64,000 bases of DNA from CAISIP01 sp031367285 (GTDB taxonomy: Bacteria; Pseudomonadota; Gammaproteobacteria; Burkholderiales; Burkholderiaceae_C). Of the stretch, positions 59,546 through 64,000 are shown one piece after another. The DNA lies in NCBI GenBank assembly GCA_031367285.1, contig JANLPN010000336.1, forward strand, positions 3,139 through 67,138, written 5' to 3'. How positions within the stretch are numbered: the first letter of the stretch is position 1; each line of letters begins with the position of its first letter. The translations under genes were made by a program, and so were the position numbers. The notes under the pieces are model-generated. The model searched no databases, was not told the origin of the DNA, and saw only the letters and a list, made by a program, of their open reading frames with translations.

Positions 59546-60421
59546 ATGGCAAGACCTATCATCATCAGTTGCGCGGTTACCGGGGGCTCCGTGGAGGCAA
59601 CCAGGAGAAGCCGTTATGTGCCCGTGACGCCACGGCAGATAGCCGATGAATGTATTGCGGCCGCAAAGGCCGGAGCGCACATTACGCACATTCACGTGCG
59701 CGATCCCGAGACGGCCGCCGCGACCCAGGAAATCAAATATTTCCGCGAGGTGGTGGACCGTATCCGTGCAAGCGGTGTCGAGGTGCTGATCAACCTGAGC
59801 ACTGGCTTCGGCGGTATTTTTTCGCCGTCCGCGGACGATCCGCGGCGTGCTTCCGCGGAAAGCAACATCACCACGCCGGAGTCGCGCGTTGCGCACGTGC
59901 TCGAACTCAAGCCCGATCTGTGCAGTCTGGACGTGGTCAGCATGAACCTTTCCTCGGCTGCGTTCATCAACGTGCCGCGGCATCTAGAGCAGATGGCATC
60001 CATGATTACCGCGGCCGGGGTCAAAGCGGAACTTGAAGCCTTCGACCATGGCCATCTGCGCATGGCGGCCGACATGTTCAAGCGCGGGCTGGTCAAATCG
60101 CCGCCGCTGTTCCAGCTCTGTCTGGGCATAGACTGGGGTGCGCCCGCGGACACCGAAACCATGCTGCTGATGCGCAACCAGCTGCCTGAAGGTGCGGTGT
60201 GGGCCGCATTCGGCATTTCGCGGCTGCAGTTTCCGATGGCAGCGCAGGCTGTCATCCTTGGCGGCCATGTGCGCGTGGGGCTGGAAGACAACCTGTATTT
60301 GTCGCAAGGTGAGTTGTCGCCAGGCAACGCGCCACTGGTGGAGCGCGCCGTGAAGATTATCGAGAATCTGGGCGAGCGGCGCGCCACCATGGCCGAAGCG
60401 CGGCAGATACTCGGCATCTGA
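59546..60421 (+). CDS. Beta-keto acid cleavage enzyme (BKACE, 3-keto-5-aminohexanoate cleavage family)
   Basis: The ATG at 59546 with GGGAGAAG upstream gives 291 residues. BKACE enzymes condense a beta-keto acid with acetyl-CoA and split it to acetoacetate and a new acyl-CoA, using zinc. Hallmarks are IIISCAVTGG at the start, H48/H50 in ITHIHVRDPET, INLSTGFGG, the metal Glu region ELEAFDHGHLRMA and FGISRLQFPMAAQAVILGGH, GLEDNLYLSQG. The carboxylate specificity cannot be read from sequence. It probably acts on a product made by the neighbouring oxidoreductase or dioxygenases. Confidence 0.95.
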   Translation: MARPIIISCAVTGGSVEATRRSRYVPVTPRQIADECIAAAKAGAHITHIHVRDPETAAATQEIKYFREVVDRIRASGVEVLINLSTGFGGIFSPSADDPRRASAESNITTPESRVAHVLELKPDLCSLDVVSMNLSSAAFINVPRHLEQMASMITAAGVKAELEAFDHGHLRMAADMFKRGLVKSPPLFQLCLGIDWGAPADTETMLLMRNQLPEGAVWAAFGISRLQFPMAAQAVILGGHVRVGLEDNLYLSQGELSPGNAPLVERAVKIIENLGERRATMAEARQILGI

Positions 60422-60487
60422 CGGCCAAATTGTGCGTATCACGTAGTCAGCTCCATAGCTTTCGCAACCCCAAAGAGTCCGTCACAC

Positions 60488-61462
60488 ATGGTCAAAACCC
60501 TGACTCCTCCTCCTGCCCCTGTCCGTCGGCAAACCATTTCCGACCTTCCGGTGCAACATGCCCGGCAGCCCGGCAGCCCGGCGGAGTCGCGTGCACGGTT
60601 CTTCAACCCGGGCAACGCTTTCGACATCCGGCTGCCGGAGGTTCCCGACCACATCTTCACCGACGAACCGCGGCGCGCCATGGCGGCCGCGACGCCCACC
60701 GGATTGATAAGCTGCGACCTGTCGCGCGAGATGGCATGTCCGTTTCCCGCAACCTCGCCGCTGATGCTGGCGCGTTATGCGCGTGTCCGGGCCGGTGAAA
60801 GCCTGCAGACTGCGTTCGTCGCCAGCGGTGTCATCTGCTATGTGATCCGTGGAGACGGTTCCAGCACGGGCGAATCGGGAACCATCCAGTGGCATGCAGG
60901 GGACGTGTTCATCCTGCCGGGCGGTGAATCCTTCACCCACGCCGGGCAATCCGATACGGTGTTGTGGATGGTCACCAACGAGCCCCAGCTTGCGTTCGAA
61001 GCGCTGCGCTCGCCGCTGGGTGGCAAAGCCCCTACCGATCTGGTGCACTACACCGCGCCGGAGATCGCGCGCCAGCTCAAGATGCTGCAGGACATAGGAC
61101 GCGACGAAGCCACGGCGGGTACTGCCGTTCTGTTCTCGTCCGACCGGCAGGAAGCCAATCGCAATATCCTGCCCACCCTGACGCTGGCCATGAACGCCCT
61201 GCCTCCGGGCTCGTCGCAGCGCGCGCACCGGCACAACGCCGCGGCGCTGATGCTGCTGATACACGACAAGGGCTGTTATTCGCTGATGGACGGCAAACGC
61301 AAGGATTGGTCTCAGTGGGCGACCACGGTCACGCCTCCGGTCAGCGTCCACTCGCACTACAACGCCGGTGACACACAGGCCCAATTCCTTGTGGTGCAGG
61401 ACGGCGGGTTGTTCTACCACATGCGTGCGATGGGCTTTTCTTTCGCGGAGCAACCGCAATGA
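60488..61462 (+). CDS. Bicupin protein of the gentisate 1,2-dioxygenase-like family
   Basis: The 324-residue protein has two cupin domains: residues about 90-155 (ARYARVRAGESLQTAFVASG, WHAGDVFILPGGESFTHAG) and 225-315 (AMNALPPGSSQRAHRHNAAA, YSLMDGKRKDWSQW, VSVHSHYNAGDTQAQFLVVQ). The second has a full metal-binding set (H-x-H, HSHYN). This arrangement is that of gentisate/salicylate-type ring-cleaving dioxygenases, but the N-terminal cupin lacks clear His pairs. It may be a dioxygenase, isomerase or decarboxylase of the pathway. Confidence 0.82.
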   Translation: MVKTLTPPPAPVRRQTISDLPVQHARQPGSPAESRARFFNPGNAFDIRLPEVPDHIFTDEPRRAMAAATPTGLISCDLSREMACPFPATSPLMLARYARVRAGESLQTAFVASGVICYVIRGDGSSTGESGTIQWHAGDVFILPGGESFTHAGQSDTVLWMVTNEPQLAFEALRSPLGGKAPTDLVHYTAPEIARQLKMLQDIGRDEATAGTAVLFSSDRQEANRNILPTLTLAMNALPPGSSQRAHRHNAAALMLLIHDKGCYSLMDGKRKDWSQWATTVTPPVSVHSHYNAGDTQAQFLVVQDGGLFYHMRAMGFSFAEQPQ

Positions 61463-61503
61463 CACCAGTTTCTTCAACGCGTTCAACGGTAAGGAGATCT
61501 TTC

Positions 61504-62109
61504 ATGCCAAAGACAATCGAAAAAGCATCAGCTGCGGCCAAACGGCAGGAGGCGTGCCTGGCTTTCCTGCGCGATGCCAATGCCATTCTCGACAAGGAAG
61601 GCAGTACGCCGTCCGCGCTGCATGAACTCAAGCTCGGGTTGGCCTCGCTCGCGCAGCGCAGCGAATTGTTTCCGGCCAGCGAGTTTCCGATGCCAGTGTC
61701 TGAGGGCCGGCTGCACACGCTGATCACCGAAGACAACGATGGCCTGGCGCTGCACCTGCTGATCGGCAAGCCTGGAAAGATATCCAACCCGCATACCCAC
61801 AGCATCTGGTGTGTCAATGCCTCGATTTCCGGGCGCGAGCGGCACACCTATTGGCGGCGCACCGATGATGGCTCGGTAACCGGGTATGCAACGATCAAGA
61901 AGGTTGGCGAAATGATCATGGAACCAGGCCATGGTTTTGCGATGGGCGACCTCGACATACACAGCCAGGAAGTGTTGGGCGACGAGCCATCGTTCATCCT
62001 GGCGCTGTATGGGCACTCCTTTCAGAAGTTTCCGTCGGTGATCTGGTACAACCAGGAATTCTCGACCGTGCGCAAGCTTCCGTCGATGCGCGGACAGGCG
62101 GCAGCATGA
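61504..62109 (+). CDS. Cysteine/3-mercaptopropionate dioxygenase-like cupin
   Basis: The ATG at 61504 follows AAGGAG and gives 201 residues. A single cupin shows the iron-binding 3-His set H97, H99 (ISNPHTHSIWC) and H153 (LDIHSQEV). The RRTDDGSVTGYA and HTYWRR segments recall the thiol dioxygenase family, which oxidises cysteine, 3-mercaptopropionate or related thiols. No Cys-Tyr pair is certain. Its stop overlaps an ATGA of a type-B repeat. Confidence 0.78.
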   Translation: MPKTIEKASAAAKRQEACLAFLRDANAILDKEGSTPSALHELKLGLASLAQRSELFPASEFPMPVSEGRLHTLITEDNDGLALHLLIGKPGKISNPHTHSIWCVNASISGRERHTYWRRTDDGSVTGYATIKKVGEMIMEPGHGFAMGDLDIHSQEVLGDEPSFILALYGHSFQKFPSVIWYNQEFSTVRKLPSMRGQAAA

Positions 62110-62234
62110 GCACCGCAGGGCCGATCCCCAGGCGTTCGCCCCGCAGCCCGAAAGGCGAAGGTACTCCAATCACGCGCCGGGCCGCCCCCAAGGCGATTGG
62201 CGCCGCGGCCGCTCTGCCCCAAGAGCCACCAATG
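62106..62234 (+). repeat. Type-B junction repeat, two tandem degenerate copies
   Basis: ATGAGCACCGCAGGGCC starts copy one, which ends AAAGGCGAAGGTACTCCAAT. A second copy with CGGGCCGCCCCCAAGGCGAT ends ACCAATGAGTGCG on the ferredoxin ATG. The frame through it is open and could add 42 residues to the ferredoxin if translation began at 62106. Confidence 0.7.
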
Positions 62235-62528
62235 AGTGCGGTGATGTACCAGTTGAACGTCAAGAATTTAAGCAAGACGATTTCTTGCCGACCTGACCAG
62301 ACGGTGCTGCAAGCGTGCATGGCGGCCGGCATCGACTACCCCTTCGCCTGTGCCAGCGGCAATTGCGGGGCGTGTATTACGCAACTCCACGCCGGCGAGG
62401 TGTCGATGCTGCCACGTGCCGACGGAGCGCTCAGTCCCGAGCAGGTTGCCGAAGGCAAGACCCTTGCCTGCCGTGCCCGGCCACGTTCCGACCTCGCGAT
62501 CACCTGGCTGGGACGGGGACGGCGCTGA
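62232..62528 (+). CDS. 2Fe-2S ferredoxin
   Basis: From the ATG at 62232 the protein is 98 residues. The plant-type cluster ligands are C40, C45, C48 (CASGNCGAC) and C80 (TLACRARP). It probably passes electrons to or from a pathway enzyme, for example the ferredoxin-dependent oxidoreductase at 51829. The frame reaches upstream to 62106 through repeat sequence, but that part has no ferredoxin similarity. Confidence 0.93.
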   Translation: MSAVMYQLNVKNLSKTISCRPDQTVLQACMAAGIDYPFACASGNCGACITQLHAGEVSMLPRADGALSPEQVAEGKTLACRARPRSDLAITWLGRGRR

Positions 62529-62544
62529 TGCGGCGCCTCAAAGT

Positions 62545-62657
62545 GTGAGCACCGCAGACTGCAGGGCGAAGCTTATCTTATGAGTGCCCCCAGCCCTGGC
62601 TTCGCCAGGCCCCCCGAGGGAGTGCAAGAAAACTTGGGAGCGGCCCGGCGTTTTCTT
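62545..62657. repeat. Composite of type-B half (62545-62582) and type-A repeat (62583-62657, minus)
   Basis: A type-B 3' half (GAGCACCGCAG ... GGGCGAAG ... ATGAGT) abuts a near-perfect reverse-strand copy of the type-A repeat at 10839-10915. The type-B part supplies the ATG of the CoA transferase, and the type-A part encodes its first 26 residues. Confidence 0.8.
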
Positions 62658-64000
62658 GAGAGTCTCGGAGCGCTCGCGCGGTTGCGCGGACTGCTGGAAC
62701 CGCATGGGCTGGCGGACGCCGCGCCCCGCATCGACATCCAGAACGACGGCGGCCCCGCAGGCTGCAGGCTGCCGGTGGAGGAAGACGCCGCGGCGGCAGT
62801 GGCGGCAGCCGCCGCGGCAGCCGACCGCGTATGGCAGTTGCGGGGCGGCGCGCCGCAGCAGATCCGGGTATCGACCCTGCATGCGGCGCTAAGCCTGGCG
62901 AGCTACCAGCACCTGCGGCTGAACGGCGAGCCGCTGGGCGGCTCGCCCGCGGACAACAACCCCCTGGTGGACTTCTACCGCACCCGCGACGGCCGCTGGT
63001 TCTTCGTGCACGGCGTGCTCGAGCATCTGGCCGCCGGCACGGGACGGGTGCTGGGGCTGCGCGAACGCAGCGCCGAGGCCGTGCGCGCGGCGGTGGCGCG
63101 CTGGGACGCGCAGGCTCTGGAGGACGAGCTGGCGCGCGCGGGCATGTGTGGTGCCTATGCGCGCAGCACCGACGAATGGCGCGCCCACCCGCAAGGTCAA
63201 GTGCTCTCTTCCTTGCCCTGCGTGCAGGTGCTCCGCATTGGCGACGCGCCGCCACAACCCCTGCCTGTGGGTGAACGGCCGCTCTCGGGCCTGCGCGTCG
63301 TCGACATGACGCGCATCATCGCGGGTCCCACCACCTCGCGCACGCTGGCGGAGCACGGCGCGGACGTGCTGAATATCAGCGCGCAGCGGGTGCCCAGCAT
63401 GCGCAACTTCGTCATGGACACCGGCCACGGCAAGCGCAGCGCGTCGCTGGATGTCGACGTGCCGGCCGACCTCGAACGCCTGCTGGCTCTGGTGCGCGAG
63501 GGCGATGTGCTGGTGCAGGGCTACCGCAGTGGCACGCTGGCGCGCCGCGGCCTGTCGCCTGAGCGCCTGGCGGCGCAGCGCCCGGGCATCGTCTACGTCT
63601 CCGTGAACTGTTATGGCCACGAAGGCCCCTGGGCGCAGCGTCCCGGCTGGGACCAGCTGGGCGCGGTGGCAACCGGGCTGGCGATGCGCCAGGGCAGCCC
63701 GGAGCGGCCACGGTTGCTGCCGGGTGTGGCGGCGCTCGACTACACAACCGGGTACCTGGCCGCGTATGGAGCAATGGTGGCGCTCGCGCGTCGGGCCATC
63801 GAGGGCGGCAGCTGGGAAGTGCGCGCGTCGCTGTCGCAGACGGCGATGTGGATGCAGGAGCAACCTGACGTGCAGCCGCGGCCTGAGCAACCGCTGCCTG
63901 CCGACCTGCTGCAGGAGCGCGACGGCGGTTTCGGCCACCTGCGCTTCTTGCGGCCCGTGGCGCGCATGAGCCTCACGCCGCCAGCATGGACCTTGCCGGC
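62580..64000 (+). CDS. CaiB/BaiF-type CoA transferase, truncated by window end
   Basis: The frame is open from the ATG at 62580 to the end, 473 residues so far. Residues 1-26 (MSAPSPGFARPPEGVQENLG and following) are encoded by the type-A repeat. The next about 210 residues resemble a partial CoA-transferase lobe (GCRLPVEEDAAAAVAAAAAA, DGRWFFVHGVLEHLA). LSGLRVVDMTRIIAGPTTSR then starts a full family III lobe, with YVSVNCYGHEGPW and GWDQLGAVATGLAMRQG, where the likely catalytic Asp lies. It would move CoA onto a pathway acid. Its tail is missing. Confidence 0.9.
   Translation, partial: MSAPSPGFARPPEGVQENLGAARRFLESLGALARLRGLLEPHGLADAAPRIDIQNDGGPAGCRLPVEEDAAAAVAAAAAAADRVWQLRGGAPQQIRVSTLHAALSLASYQHLRLNGEPLGGSPADNNPLVDFYRTRDGRWFFVHGVLEHLAAGTGRVLGLRERSAEAVRAAVARWDAQALEDELARAGMCGAYARSTDEWRAHPQGQVLSSLPCVQVLRIGDAPPQPLPVGERPLSGLRVVDMTRIIAGPTTSRTLAEHGADVLNISAQRVPSMRNFVMDTGHGKRSASLDVDVPADLERLLALVREGDVLVQGYRSGTLARRGLSPERLAAQRPGIVYVSVNCYGHEGPWAQRPGWDQLGAVATGLAMRQGSPERPRLLPGVAALDYTTGYLAAYGAMVALARRAIEGGSWEVRASLSQTAMWMQEQPDVQPRPEQPLPADLLQERDGGFGHLRFLRPVARMSLTPPAWTLP

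Noticed and set aside
62538..62882. Minus-strand frame with KTPGRSQVFLHSLGGPGE
   Set aside because: It is the reverse reading of the type-A repeat plus antisense of the CoA transferase; no start signals.

Overview
The window is 64 kb of GC-rich, densely coding DNA. Gene content, gene order (gmk-rpoZ-spoT-greB) and three families of short intergenic repeats suggest a betaproteobacterium of the order Burkholderiales, most likely Comamonadaceae (Polaromonas/Rhodoferax/Variovorax-like). The taxonomic call is an inference from protein resemblance only. I see no rRNA, tRNA, CRISPR array or complete insertion sequence.

Region 1 (1-16.5 kb) is mixed housekeeping and envelope/stress accessory genes. 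It holds the start of an AI-2E-type permease, a DUF2384-like protein, class II fumarase facing a Crp/Fnr-type regulator, a small kinase-like protein facing a response regulator, and a series of small envelope proteins (glycine-zipper/four-helix bundle, BON lipoprotein, hemerythrin-like protein, collagen-like lipoprotein, DUF3309). These are followed by a sorbosone dehydrogenase-type lipoprotein, DUF2177, a ribbon-helix-helix regulator with a striking four-half-site operator, a PHB-depolymerase-type esterase, a MetE-like protein, a hybrid kinase and an atypical alpha/beta hydrolase.

Region 2 (16.9-34.7 kb) is dominated by signal transduction. It contains a 2392-residue soluble hybrid kinase with fourteen 92-residue poly-HAMP repeats and three receiver domains, a REC-PAS-HK-REC kinase, a lone receiver, a hybrid-kinase pseudogene with two lesions, and a divergent CHASE3-type kinase/NarL-type regulator pair. 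Between these lie YqjD/YqjE-like, DUF1328 and 25-residue membrane proteins.

Region 3 (34.9-46 kb) has two transglutaminase-like proteins, a beta/gamma-crystallin/glycine-zipper protein, a Cys-repeat periplasmic protein, a large-subunit catalase (KatE type), BrkB/YihY, GreB, and the stringent-response block spoT-rpoZ-gmk with an intrinsic terminator between rpoZ and spoT.

Region 4 (46-64 kb) looks like a catabolic island. Divergent from a TetR-type regulator fused in frame to a degenerate IS630-type transposase is a long plus-strand run: a peptide-type ABC importer (binding protein, two permeases, two ATPases), a fused indolepyruvate:ferredoxin oxidoreductase-type enzyme, a beta-keto acid cleavage enzyme, a bicupin, a thiol-dioxygenase-like cupin, a 2Fe-2S ferredoxin and a CaiB-type CoA transferase cut by the window end. 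The genes fit uptake of an amino-acid-like compound followed by 2-oxo-acid, CoA and C-C cleavage chemistry; the substrate is unknown.

Three repeat families sit at gene junctions and often end exactly on the next start codon. In two cases they contribute in-frame N-terminal residues.
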